This document shows positions 1 to 5,396 of a stretch of 5,396 nt of DNA, one piece after another; position 1 is the first letter of the stretch; every line of letters begins with the position of its first letter. Made by a program: the position numbers and the translations under genes. The DNA lies in contig DELD01000042.1 in the NCBI GenBank assembly GCA_002354205.1, positions 899 through 6,294 of the forward strand. Direction: 5' to 3'. The notes beneath the pieces are model-generated. The model saw only the letters and a list, made by a program, of their open reading frames with translations. It did not search any database and was not told the DNA's origin. The DNA is from Micavibrio sp. UBA2705 (GTDB taxonomy: Bacteria; Pseudomonadota; Alphaproteobacteria; Micavibrionales; Micavibrionaceae).

Positions 1-794
1 GGATTGATATCCCCGCTAATGTGGAACTAGATAAGCCGTTATGCCTAGAAAGCATTAATGGTGAAGGCGCGTATAATGCGATGCGCATCATCATTCGTTT
101 GGGCAAGAATGCACGCGCGGTTGTCAAAGAAAACCATAAGGGTGAGAATGCAGATGCCCGTTACTTTAAGAATTGGGTGACGCAAATTGAATTGGCTGAC
201 GGTGCGCATTTAAGGCATTTGCGCGACCAAAAAGACTCGCTAAATGCCGCTTACATGCAAAACACCCACGCGAAATTATCGCGCAATGCTGAATATTACA
301 GCCTGACAACCAATACAGGCGCACATATATTCCGCAACCAATATCAAATAGATATGAACGGCGAGGGAGCACATGCTTCCGTGCGCTCATCAGCAAATGT
401 TGGACATGAGCAACATATTGATTTCACAACATGCGTGAATCACAATGTTAAATCATGTACATCACAGCAAATGGTTCGTAACGTACTGAGTGACAAAGCG
501 ACAGGCGTATTTCAAGGCAAAGCTTACGTCAAAAAAGGCGCGGATTTTACCGATGGTTCACAAAGCTCTAAAGCGATCCTGCTCTCACCCTATGCATCAA
601 TGCACGCCAAGCCAGAACTTGAGATTTACGCCGATGAAGTCAAATGCGCACATGGCGCAACCTGCGGCGCCTTAGATGAAAAAGCGCTGTTTTACGCCCG
701 TTCGCGCGGTATTCCGTATGACGATGCGCGAATGATGCTTGTTCACGCATTTTTAGAAGAGGTTAAAGATGGGCTTCCCATTGCAGCAGAATAG
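1..794 (+). CDS. sufD: SufD, Fe-S cluster scaffold subunit (5'-truncated)
   Basis: This is the C-terminal part of SufD, which pairs with SufB and the ATPase SufC in the cytoplasmic SufBCD scaffold that assembles Fe-S clusters. The reading frame is open from base 3 to the left edge (residues IDIPAN precede the GTG at 21), so that GTG is an internal valine and the true start lies outside the window. About 264 codons are present, whereas family members usually have roughly 420. The segment shows the beta-helix core, rich in short hydrophobic strands, followed by the conserved C-terminal stretch. That stretch contains VKCAHGAT, with Cys at 645-647 and His at 651-653. These match the conserved Cys/His of SufD (Cys358 and His360 in E. 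coli) near the SufB interface. The end of the motif reads HGATCG and is followed by the usual helical tail ending FLEEV. The stop overlaps the start of sufS. SufB is a paralogue, but the position beside sufS and the C-terminal motif favour SufD. Confidence 0.93.
   Translation, partial: IDIPANVELDKPLCLESINGEGAYNAMRIIIRLGKNARAVVKENHKGENADARYFKNWVTQIELADGAHLRHLRDQKDSLNAAYMQNTHAKLSRNAEYYSLTTNTGAHIFRNQYQIDMNGEGAHASVRSSANVGHEQHIDFTTCVNHNVKSCTSQQMVRNVLSDKATGVFQGKAYVKKGADFTDGSQSSKAILLSPYASMHAKPELEIYADEVKCAHGATCGALDEKALFYARSRGIPYDDARMMLVHAFLEEVKDGLPIAAE
755..762 (+). promoter_or_regulatory. Ribosome binding site of sufS inside sufD
   Basis: AGAAGAGG lies 6 bases before the ATG at 769. It supports that ATG although it makes sufS overlap the end of sufD by 26 bases. 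Placement inside the upstream gene suggests coupled translation of the two SUF proteins. Confidence 0.7.
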
Positions 795-2016
795 TCACGA
801 TGACAGCAACCCGTGGCGTGCGGATTTCCCGATTTTCAGCGACGCTGAGAAGGCGGTAGCTTTTTTAGACAGCGCCGCATCTGCGCAAAAACCTACTGCT
901 GTAATCGCGGCAATGGATGGGATAATGGAAACGCATTACGCGAATATTCATCGTGGCCTATATAGCTTTTCACAGCAAAGCACAGCGGTTTACGAAGCCG
1001 CGCGGCATAAAGTCGCGCAGTTTATAGGCGCAAAAACTGATAATGAGATCGTCTTTACCCGTAACACGACGGAGGCGATTAATTTGGTCGCAGCGTCATG
1101 GGGTGCAGCGTATTTATCAAAGGGTGATGAAGTCCTGATTACGCAGATGGAACATCACGCTAACATCGTGCCGTGGCATATGATTGCTGAAAAAACAGGT
1201 GCCACTTTGCGCGTAGCGCCAATCCTTGATGATGGCACATTGGATATGGGCGCATTTGAATCGTTAATAAGCGCAAAGACAAAAATTGTCGCTTTTACCC
1301 ATATTTCAAACGCAACGGGCGTGATTAATGACGCGGCTGAGCTTGTCCGCATGATTAAGGCGCACAGCGCTGATATTAAGGTCTTGATTGATGGTTCGCA
1401 GTCTATCGTTCATAAAGCAGTTGATGTTGAAACGCTCGGCGCTGACTTCTTCGTCTTCACAGGACATAAGCTTTATGGCCCATCGGGCATTGGTGTATTA
1501 TGGGCGCGTGAAGATACTTTAAACGCTATGCCGCCATATCAAGGCGGCGGTGATATGATTGATACAGTAAGCTTTACCAAAGGCATTACGTATAAGAATG
1601 CCCCCGCACGCTTTGAGGCGGGAACCCCAGCGATTATCGAGGCGATTGGCCTCGGCGCGGCGATTGATTACCTTGGCACCCTTGGCATGAATAATATTGA
1701 AAGCCATGAAATGGCACTATATCGCTACATGCGCGACGAGGTTAATGCGATAGAAGGCTTAACGTTCTATGGTGATGTGGCAGATAAAGCGCCAGTGCTG
1801 TCCTTTACGGCGAGCTGGGCGCATGTGTCGGATATTGCAACCATACTCGATCAATGCGGTGTTTCTGTGCGTTCTGGGCATCATTGCGCAATGCCTTTAA
1901 TGGAATGTTTGGGCATTGATGGTACAATCAGAGCCTCAATCGGGCTGTATAATACAAAGGCAGATATAGACCAGTTTATAGCAGCCTTACACAAAGCATA
2001 TAAATTTTTAGGGTAA
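769..2016 (+). CDS. sufS: SufS, cysteine desulfurase
   Basis: SufS is a PLP-dependent group II cysteine desulfurase that converts L-cysteine to alanine and holds the released sulfur as a persulfide for the SUF scaffold. The 415-residue protein is close to the usual length of about 406. Visible landmarks are the N-terminal LDSAASAQKP, the NIHRGLYSFS segment, RNTTEAIN for phosphate binding, EHHANIVPW with His130, and DGSQS with Asp208 and Gln211. FTGHKLYGP carries the PLP lysine Lys234. RSGHHCAMP carries the persulfide cysteine Cys373 and Arg368, and RASIGLYNT carries Arg388. The lysine, both arginines and the cysteine are each offset by 8-9 from the E. coli SufS numbering, so the whole active site is intact. 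The start at 769 overlaps sufD by 26 bases in another frame and has a good upstream ribosome binding site. An in-frame TTG at 781 is a weaker alternative. The sulfur acceptor SufE or SufU is not encoded in the window. Confidence 0.97.
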   Translation: MGFPLQQNSHDDSNPWRADFPIFSDAEKAVAFLDSAASAQKPTAVIAAMDGIMETHYANIHRGLYSFSQQSTAVYEAARHKVAQFIGAKTDNEIVFTRNTTEAINLVAASWGAAYLSKGDEVLITQMEHHANIVPWHMIAEKTGATLRVAPILDDGTLDMGAFESLISAKTKIVAFTHISNATGVINDAAELVRMIKAHSADIKVLIDGSQSIVHKAVDVETLGADFFVFTGHKLYGPSGIGVLWAREDTLNAMPPYQGGGDMIDTVSFTKGITYKNAPARFEAGTPAIIEAIGLGAAIDYLGTLGMNNIESHEMALYRYMRDEVNAIEGLTFYGDVADKAPVLSFTASWAHVSDIATILDQCGVSVRSGHHCAMPLMECLGIDGTIRASIGLYNTKADIDQFIAALHKAYKFLG

Positions 2017-2025
2017 GATGAAATT

Positions 2026-2460
2026 ATGGGTTTACCAGCAATGAAACAAGTGGCGGATAAAGAAATGGTTGAAAATGCAGTTGGTGGCGGCGATGAATAT
2101 GACGCTTTGGCGATACCGCCTTATTGTGAGTTTGATGCAAAACATGAATTATGGGCAGATGTCTATAAGGCTATATGTGAAGTCTATGACCCTGAAATTC
2201 CTGTAAACATTTTTGAACTTGGGCTGATTTATAAATTCGACTTCACCAAAATGGATGATGGGCAATATGATGTTTATGTGCAAATGTCCCTGACTTCGCC
2301 TGCTTGCCCTGTGGCGCAAGAAATGCCGGGCATGGTGCAATCAGCATTATTTCCAATTGATAAAATTGGCGCAGTTGATGTTGAAATTGTCTGGGATCCA
2401 ACATGGGATCCTGCTTTTATGGCGGAAACGGCGAAATTACAGCTGAACATGTTTACTTAA
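2026..2460 (+). CDS. sufT: SUF-associated MIP18/DUF59-family protein (SufT-like)
   Basis: This 144-residue cytoplasmic protein belongs to the MIP18 (DUF59) family, whose SUF-operon members help iron-sulfur cluster maturation or delivery to target proteins. Their exact biochemical role is not settled. The variable first 40 residues precede the domain. The hallmark DPEIPVNIFELGLIY is at residues 55-69, TSPACPVA with the conserved Cys94 is at 90-97, and VWDPTWDP is at 122-129, followed by the usual tail ending LQLNMF. The gene begins 9 bases after the sufS stop, so it is surely co-transcribed. The only Shine-Dalgarno-like bases (AGGG, 2010-2013) are 12 bases from the ATG, so translation may depend on ribosomes finishing sufS. 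An in-frame ATG at 2041 has no better site. The name sufT is applied by family and position; longer SufT proteins form a separate subgroup. Confidence 0.88.
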   Translation: MGLPAMKQVADKEMVENAVGGGDEYDALAIPPYCEFDAKHELWADVYKAICEVYDPEIPVNIFELGLIYKFDFTKMDDGQYDVYVQMSLTSPACPVAQEMPGMVQSALFPIDKIGAVDVEIVWDPTWDPAFMAETAKLQLNMFT

Positions 2461-2503
2461 CAAGGAAACGCCATAGTTTATTTTAAGGGATGGGAGCAAA
2501 GAA

Positions 2504-2860
2504 ATGATAGAATTACGTGATGATTACCTAACGGTTACCCCAAAGTTAAAGGCACACTGGCTCAAAGCCGTTCAGTTAGAACAACATGACGGCCTGCGCG
2601 CTAGCTTCACCAAGGGCGGCTGTAGCGGACAGGAGCTTAAATTCGCGCTTGTGGATCGCGGCACGAATAGCGAAGATTCGTTTATTATGCTTGATGAGAA
2701 AACGAAGCTCTACCTTGATCGTGCCATGATGCATGTATTTGCAGGCGGTACGCTTGATTTGGTGGAAGAGGGCATAAGTGAGATTGTGAAATTTGAAGGG
2801 CCTAATCTTGGTGGTGGTTGTGGCTGTGGTTTGTCTTACAACATAGATAGCCCAAAATAA
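2504..2860 (+). CDS. sufA: A-type Fe-S carrier, HesB/IscA family (SufA-like, first copy)
   Basis: A-type carriers bind Fe-S clusters or iron through three cysteines and pass clusters from the scaffold to apoproteins in the cytoplasm. The 118-residue protein has Cys40 in GGCSG and Cys106/Cys108 in GGCGCGLSY, the family's C-(about 65)-C-x-C spacing. A GGGAG ribosome binding site (2492-2496) lies 7 bases before the ATG. The gene follows sufT by 43 bases with no hairpin between them, so it fits the SUF operon. It departs from the canonical IscA/SufA pattern: the aromatic residue normally just after the first cysteine motif is replaced (CSGQELKF), and the usual GF-x-NPN segment before the last cysteines reads EIVKFEGPN. 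It is therefore the more diverged of the two adjacent copies. The symbol follows operon position, not a demonstrated orthology. Confidence 0.85.
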   Translation: MIELRDDYLTVTPKLKAHWLKAVQLEQHDGLRASFTKGGCSGQELKFALVDRGTNSEDSFIMLDEKTKLYLDRAMMHVFAGGTLDLVEEGISEIVKFEGPNLGGGCGCGLSYNIDSPK

Positions 2861-2873
2861 GGGCAGAGAACGT

Positions 2874-2878
2874 AAAGG
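2874..2878 (+). promoter_or_regulatory. Ribosome binding site deciding a GTG start
   Basis: AAAGG sits 7 bases before the GTG at 2886. No in-frame ATG lies near the beginning of this gene, and the conserved domain begins directly after the GTG, so the site supports the non-ATG start. Confidence 0.55.
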
Positions 2879-2885
2879 TTTAAAC

Positions 2886-3254
2886 GTGGAATTAACGCAA
2901 AACGAAATCATTATTACCGACAGCGCACGCGAGCATTTCATGCGTCAGTTAAGTAATGTCAAAAGTGATGGTGCGCCGATTAAAGGTGTGCAGTTCTGGA
3001 TTAAAGACGGAAAAGGCTGTGGCGGCAGTGAATATATGATTGATGTTGTCAAAGATGTTTCTGCGATGGATCATATTAACATTGGTGATGGTTATAGCTT
3101 TTATATTAAGTCTTTGGACTTGTTCCGACTGCTTGGCACTGTGATTGATTACGGTAAAGGCGATTTAGGTTTTGACCAAGTTCTTATCAAGAACCCCAAT
3201 GAAAGCGGCGCTTGCGGTTGCGGCATGTCAGTTACTTTTGATGAATTAAATTAA
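2886..3254 (+). CDS. A-type Fe-S carrier, HesB/IscA family (second copy)
   Basis: This is a second 122-residue HesB/IscA-family protein directly behind the first, separated by 25 bases, so both are probably made from the SUF transcript. Cys45 lies in GKGCGGSEY, and Cys110/Cys112 lie in ESGACGCGMSV, preceded by the canonical NPN. The ligand set for a [2Fe-2S] or [4Fe-4S] cluster is complete. The family's typical LGTVIDYGKGDLGF region is also present at residues 83-96. This copy keeps the standard features better than its neighbour, apart from CGG in place of the common CSG. It starts with GTG. Which named member it corresponds to (SufA, IscA or ErpA) cannot be told by reading. The likely role is cluster transfer to client proteins, perhaps with clients different from those of the first copy. 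Confidence 0.88.
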   Translation: MELTQNEIIITDSAREHFMRQLSNVKSDGAPIKGVQFWIKDGKGCGGSEYMIDVVKDVSAMDHINIGDGYSFYIKSLDLFRLLGTVIDYGKGDLGFDQVLIKNPNESGACGCGMSVTFDELN

Positions 3255-3288
3255 CATATCCTTAACTACATTATTATATTCTAATATT
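3255..3288 (+). promoter_or_regulatory. AT-rich spacer with possible promoter for the secreted protein gene
   Basis: The 34 bases between the second A-type carrier gene and the next ATG are almost entirely A and T and contain no Shine-Dalgarno sequence and no hairpin. TATATT at 3277-3282 resembles a -10 box and lies 6 bases before the ATG at 3289. A TTAACA at 3251-3256 could serve as -35, but the spacing of 20 is too long. TATTAT at 3272-3277 gives a spacing of 15, so the exact promoter is uncertain. The absence of a ribosome binding site makes a leaderless transcript possible. Confidence 0.3.
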
Positions 3289-4050
3289 ATGTACGTTTTA
3301 TGTAAAATTAGATTTAATTTATTTGTAGCCTTAATAATATCGCTGCTCTTTATGTTTGGCTCCGCACAGGCAGGCAATTTTAAAAATAATGAATGCTTTA
3401 TCATCGGCTACGCTAAGGCTGAAAGCGGCGTAATATCAAATTACAGAGCGCCCTTGGCTCAAGTGTATAAAAATATCGATAAATGCGTGGAATATTTAGA
3501 GTTGCCTTTTGCGCGTCTTATGAAAATGGTGTCCAATAATAAAATAGATGCCATTATGGGGCGATCTATGCCTACGATTATAAGTCACCCAGACCTTCCA
3601 TATATCCCAACGCCAGTTGCAACTTTTAAAGCATATTTTGTCACGAACCCTTCCGCCGCAGAAAAGGTGAAGCAGGGCATCGAAAATTTGGCGCAATACA
3701 ATGTAGGCGGCCTTACGGGGGCGGGGTGGTCTGTTGAGACTTTAGGCAGGTTAAGTGAGGACTTCAAATACGCAGACAATCTTGATCAGCTTCTTTCTAT
3801 GTATACGCATAAGCGTCTTGACGGATTTTTAGTGACTGAATTATTTTTGCCACATGTCATGCAGAGCTTGTTTAAGGATAGGGTCGCGGCTTTTCAAACG
3901 GTCTTACTTTATGATGTCCCCGTTTATCATGTCCTTGCCCCTAAACATGCGAATCTGGTGGATGCGTTAGACGCTTCAATCAATGAAGTTCTTGCTCAAA
4001 TATCTGAAAGTGCCGCTTTGTCTATGGTTAACCGCAAAATGCCATTATAG
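3289..4050 (+). CDS. Secreted type II periplasmic-binding-fold protein (SBP_bac_3-like)
   Basis: The 253-residue product has a clear Sec signal peptide: Lys6 and Arg8, a hydrophobic core at about residues 9-25, and a likely cleavage after AQA at residue 28. The mature part, about 225 residues, resembles amino-acid-type solute-binding proteins. It begins with a strand like CFIIGYA. It then has ELPFARLMKMV and NKIDAIMGR, the pattern of family members that sense weak bases or amino acids. A second lobe runs from about residue 110 (FKAYFVTN, then YNVGGLTGAGW) to a return strand near LDGFLVTE. Cys36 and Cys66 are the only cysteines in the mature region and could form a disulfide in the periplasm. 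No ABC permease or ATPase gene is adjacent, so it may be an orphan binding or signalling component. The ligand is unknown. The ATG at 3289 has no Shine-Dalgarno sequence, but the signal peptide leaves no good later start. Confidence 0.75.
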   Translation: MYVLCKIRFNLFVALIISLLFMFGSAQAGNFKNNECFIIGYAKAESGVISNYRAPLAQVYKNIDKCVEYLELPFARLMKMVSNNKIDAIMGRSMPTIISHPDLPYIPTPVATFKAYFVTNPSAAEKVKQGIENLAQYNVGGLTGAGWSVETLGRLSEDFKYADNLDQLLSMYTHKRLDGFLVTELFLPHVMQSLFKDRVAAFQTVLLYDVPVYHVLAPKHANLVDALDASINEVLAQISESAALSMVNRKMPL

Positions 4051-4057
4051 TCGCTAA

Positions 4058-4085
4058 TTGCTTTTTCTAAAATTTTTGCTAGAAT
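4058..4085 (+). promoter_or_regulatory. Candidate promoter of the deoxyribosyltransferase-family gene
   Basis: TAGAAT at 4080-4085 matches the -10 consensus in five of six positions. TTGCTT at 4058-4063 is a weak -35 with a 16-base spacer in a T-rich stretch. Transcription would begin near 4092, after the possible ATG at 4084 but before the ribosome binding site, which supports the start at 4114. It lies in the 63-base gap after the secreted protein gene. Confidence 0.4.
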
Positions 4086-4100
4086 GGCTGAAATTCATTT

Positions 4101-4106
4101 AGGGAG
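4101..4106 (+). promoter_or_regulatory. Strong ribosome binding site that sets the start at 4114
   Basis: AGGGAG lies 7 bases before the ATG at 4114, the ideal distance. The first in-frame ATG, at 4084, has only T-rich sequence before it. Confidence 0.75.
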
Positions 4107-4113
4107 AGAAGCA

Positions 4114-4701
4114 ATGGAAAACGTAAGTGTTTACTTGGCTGGGCCAGATATTTTTCGCGCTGATGCGGTGGAGTATGCTGAAATACAAAAACAATATTGC
4201 CGCGATAATGGTTTAGACCCGCAGCATCCTTTTGATAATAATCTTGAAATTAAAGAACTGGGCCCTGAATTTCGCGGCGAAATATACGCAGCGGACATCA
4301 AGCAGATGATTAGCTGTGATGCGATCATTGCCAATGTAAACTCATTCCGTGGCGTTGAGCCTGATGGCGGCACAGCGTTTGAAGTTGGTTGGTTTGCGGG
4401 GTTTAACGCTGCTCTGCGCATGTTAAAGGCTGTGCACCCACATAAACGCATTTACTGCTTCTGTGATGACACTCTTGAATATAAAGAGCGCACGTTAAAA
4501 GCTGGCTATATTAGCGCTATGGATCAGGATATTGATAAAGACGGTATGACAGTGTCTATTTTTGACATGAATGTGAATTTAATGATTCAAGTTTCTGCCG
4601 AAGAAGAGGGTGCATTCCTCATGAATGGTTTTGAAGACTGTGTTCAGCATTTGGTCAAAGATGTAAAAGCGGGCGTTTTTAGTAAAAAAGCAGCCGCTTA
4701 A
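4114..4701 (+). CDS. Nucleoside 2-deoxyribosyltransferase-family protein
   Basis: Members of this family cleave the N-glycosidic bond of 2'-deoxynucleosides or deoxynucleotides and transfer the deoxyribose to another base or to water. They act in the cytoplasm in nucleobase salvage or nucleotide clean-up. The 195-residue protein opens with the family's first strand and loop, VYLAGPDIF (residues 6-14). It has ADIKQMISCDAIIANV (60-75), where the conserved aspartate region is found, and the diagnostic DGGTAFEVGW (84-93). There Asp84 and the likely nucleophile Glu90 are seen. MNVNLMI near 152-158 is where family members place an Asn that completes a neighbour's active site. It is somewhat longer than the typical 150-160 residues because of an extra segment at about 100-145. 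The start at 4114 is preferred over 4084 because of its ribosome binding site. It converges on the sseB-like gene. Substrate specificity (base exchange or hydrolysis of a nucleotide) cannot be read from the sequence. Confidence 0.85.
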   Translation: MENVSVYLAGPDIFRADAVEYAEIQKQYCRDNGLDPQHPFDNNLEIKELGPEFRGEIYAADIKQMISCDAIIANVNSFRGVEPDGGTAFEVGWFAGFNAALRMLKAVHPHKRIYCFCDDTLEYKERTLKAGYISAMDQDIDKDGMTVSIFDMNVNLMIQVSAEEEGAFLMNGFEDCVQHLVKDVKAGVFSKKAAA

Positions 4702-4727
4702 GCGTAGGGGCTCTTCTAAATACGGCT

Positions 4728-5156
4728 TTAGTTTAAAGAAAGCATATCTTTTACGTCATCAGGGCTGAATGTCTTGCTGTAGTCTGACACGGGGTTCAAG
4801 ATCAAAGATGTGCCCTGTGTCAGCTCGAACAGTTCGGCTGCGTTCAGGCGTACATATGTTTCTTCGCGCTCAATAGAATCTTTAAGTATATCGACGGAAG
4901 AGAAAAAGGGGATAGCGGCGTTACCGTCTTGGTCTTCCCACAATGTAATGGCTAAATGTGTGTCATCAGCATCTGGCGGACGGTCTTCGTTCGCCGGAAG
5001 TAGGTTGGCAGCATCAGGATTCGCAATATATTCTGTCGAAGCCAAAATATAAACCTCTGATTCGAGCAATGCTTCATAAAGCATCTTACGGTATGATTCA
5101 TCTTGGCTGTCTAGCCGAATAAGTTTTTCTAAATCTGCAATGTTTTCAATATTCAT
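4728..5156 (-). CDS. SseB-family protein
   Basis: The 142-residue product matches the SseB N-terminal domain family. An N-terminal helix with repeated acidic and hydrophobic residues leads into ALLESEVYILAS (about 29-40). A linker rich in Pro, Asp and Asn follows, then the strand THLAITLWEDQDG, PFFSSVDIL, a segment like YVRLNAAELFEL, and LILNPVSDY before a short C-terminal helix. The pattern of a central FxS followed by LNPxSDY is typical of the family. The cellular role of the family is poorly defined; members are mostly soluble cytoplasmic proteins of unknown function, and the E. coli name SseB was given for a sulfurtransferase-related phenotype. The ATG at 5156 is chosen over the in-frame TTG at 5159 because GAGAG at 5163-5167 lies 6 bases from the ATG. 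The protein has no cysteine and no signal peptide. Confidence 0.75.
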   Translation of the reverse strand: MNIENIADLEKLIRLDSQDESYRKMLYEALLESEVYILASTEYIANPDAANLLPANEDRPPDADDTHLAITLWEDQDGNAAIPFFSSVDILKDSIEREETYVRLNAAELFELTQGTSLILNPVSDYSKTFSPDDVKDMLSLN

Positions 5157-5162
5157 CAATAA

Positions 5163-5167
5163 CTCTC
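5163..5167 (-). promoter_or_regulatory. Ribosome binding site of the sseB-like gene
   Basis: Read on the - strand this is GAGAG, 6 bases before the ATG at 5156 and only 3 before the in-frame TTG at 5159. It therefore decides in favour of the ATG. Confidence 0.5.
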
Positions 5168-5200
5168 GTTTAAATATCTTATTTCACTTTACCGTATTTG

Positions 5201-5213
5201 GGTTAAAGTAACC
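5201..5213. repeat. Short inverted repeat near the predicted sseB transcription start
   Basis: GGTTA-AAG-TAACC is a perfect 5-base inverted repeat with a 3-base centre. It overlaps the expected transcription start of the sseB-like gene (-10 at 5217-5222 on the - strand), where a repressor could bind. It is short enough to occur by chance. Confidence 0.25.
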
Positions 5214-5216
5214 TTT

Positions 5217-5245
5217 ACAATACAGATTTTCTTAATAAGGATCAA
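5217..5245 (-). promoter_or_regulatory. Candidate promoter of the sseB-like gene
   Basis: Read on the - strand, TTGATC (5245-5240) and TATTGT (5222-5217) each match four of six consensus bases and are separated by the optimal 17 bases. Transcription would begin near 5210, leaving a leader of about 54 bases before the ATG. A small palindrome, CTTAATAAG (5231-5239), lies within the spacer. The rest of the gap toward the tRNA, 5246-5362, holds no gene I can support. Confidence 0.4.
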
Positions 5246-5362
5246 ACTGTTAGGCGCAATAGTGATGTATAGCGTAAGATGACCGCAAGTATAAGCAAAA
5301 ACGCAGGGCTATAATGAACAATGTTAAAGGGGGATTCTGGGGCTTATAGGTAAGCGATGCAA

Positions 5363-5396
5363 TGGCTCCTCGGGCCGGATTCGAACCAGCGACCAA
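5363..5396 (-). tRNA. tRNA-Asn, 3' part only (cut by the right edge)
   Basis: Read on the - strand, the sequence ends in the T arm GCTGG-TTCGAAT-CCGGC (5390-5374), the acceptor strand CCGAGGA (5373-5367), discriminator G (5366) and an encoded CCA (5365-5363). The variable loop TTGGTC fills 5396-5391. The GCCA end with acceptor strand CCGAGGA implies a 5' end of TCCTCGG, which fits bacterial tRNA-Asn(GTT). The anticodon itself lies outside the window, so the identity is inferred. The T arm has one T-G pair and is otherwise fully paired. No clear intrinsic terminator follows on the - strand. Confidence 0.85.

Noticed and set aside
2392..2411. Direct repeat TGGGATCC ... TGGGATCC in the sufT-like gene
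   Set aside because: It encodes the WDPTWDP motif, which is a normal conserved feature of this protein family.
2576..2941. Long - strand open frame across the first A-type carrier gene
   Set aside because: It has no family resemblance or ribosome binding site and lies opposite a well-supported gene, so it is a shadow frame.
4131..4451. - strand open frame of about 106 codons within the deoxyribosyltransferase-family gene
   Set aside because: It is antisense to a strongly supported gene and has no recognisable domain.
4712..4736. Inverted repeat CTAAA-TACGGC-TTTAG between the two convergent genes as a terminator
   Set aside because: The stem is only five A/T-rich pairs and is not followed by a T-run on either strand, so it is too weak to call.
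5310..5325. TATAAT on the + strand followed by an ATG and an 11-codon reading frame
   Set aside because: There is no -35 box at a useful distance and no ribosome binding site. The frame is very short and the transcript would run antisense into the tRNA.
5289..5362. Terminator for the tRNA with the TTTTT run on the - strand
   Set aside because: A T-run is present near 5297-5301, but no stem of useful length precedes it.
5363..5396. tRNA-Asn 3' end as an attachment site of an integrated element
   Set aside because: No second copy of the tRNA end, no integrase gene and no phage or plasmid gene is visible in the window.

Overview
The window reads as ordinary chromosomal DNA from a Gram-negative bacterium, most likely an alphaproteobacterium with moderate to low GC. 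That placement is an inference. It rests on the gene order sufD-sufS-sufT-sufA, the shape of the tRNA-Asn 3' end with its encoded CCA, and the look of the proteins. No genus can be assigned from sequence reading alone.

Positions 1-3254 are the distal part of a SUF iron-sulfur cluster assembly operon on the + strand. A 5'-truncated sufD overlaps sufS, the cysteine desulfurase. A MIP18/DUF59-family gene (sufT-like) and two consecutive A-type carrier genes (HesB/IscA family) follow. SufS releases sulfur from cysteine, and the SufBCD scaffold (sufB and sufC presumably lie just left of the window) builds the cluster. The A-type carriers and the SufT-like protein probably act in transfer or maturation. 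No sufE or sufU sulfur acceptor is visible here.

Positions 3289-4050 encode a small secreted protein of the type II periplasmic-binding fold. No transporter genes lie beside it, and its start codon has no visible Shine-Dalgarno sequence. Positions 4114-4701 encode a nucleoside 2-deoxyribosyltransferase-family protein with its own likely promoter and a strong ribosome binding site. That site argues for a start 30 bases downstream of the first possible ATG.

On the - strand, 5156-4728 encodes an SseB-family protein that converges on the transferase gene. About 200 non-coding bases (5157-5362) hold its likely promoter, and the window ends in the 3' part of a tRNA-Asn gene on the - strand.

I found no CRISPR array, insertion sequence, phage gene or recognisable novel system. 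The points most worth a second look are the two diverged tandem A-type carriers, the orphan secreted binding-fold protein with a possibly leaderless transcript, and the small palindromes in the sseB promoter.
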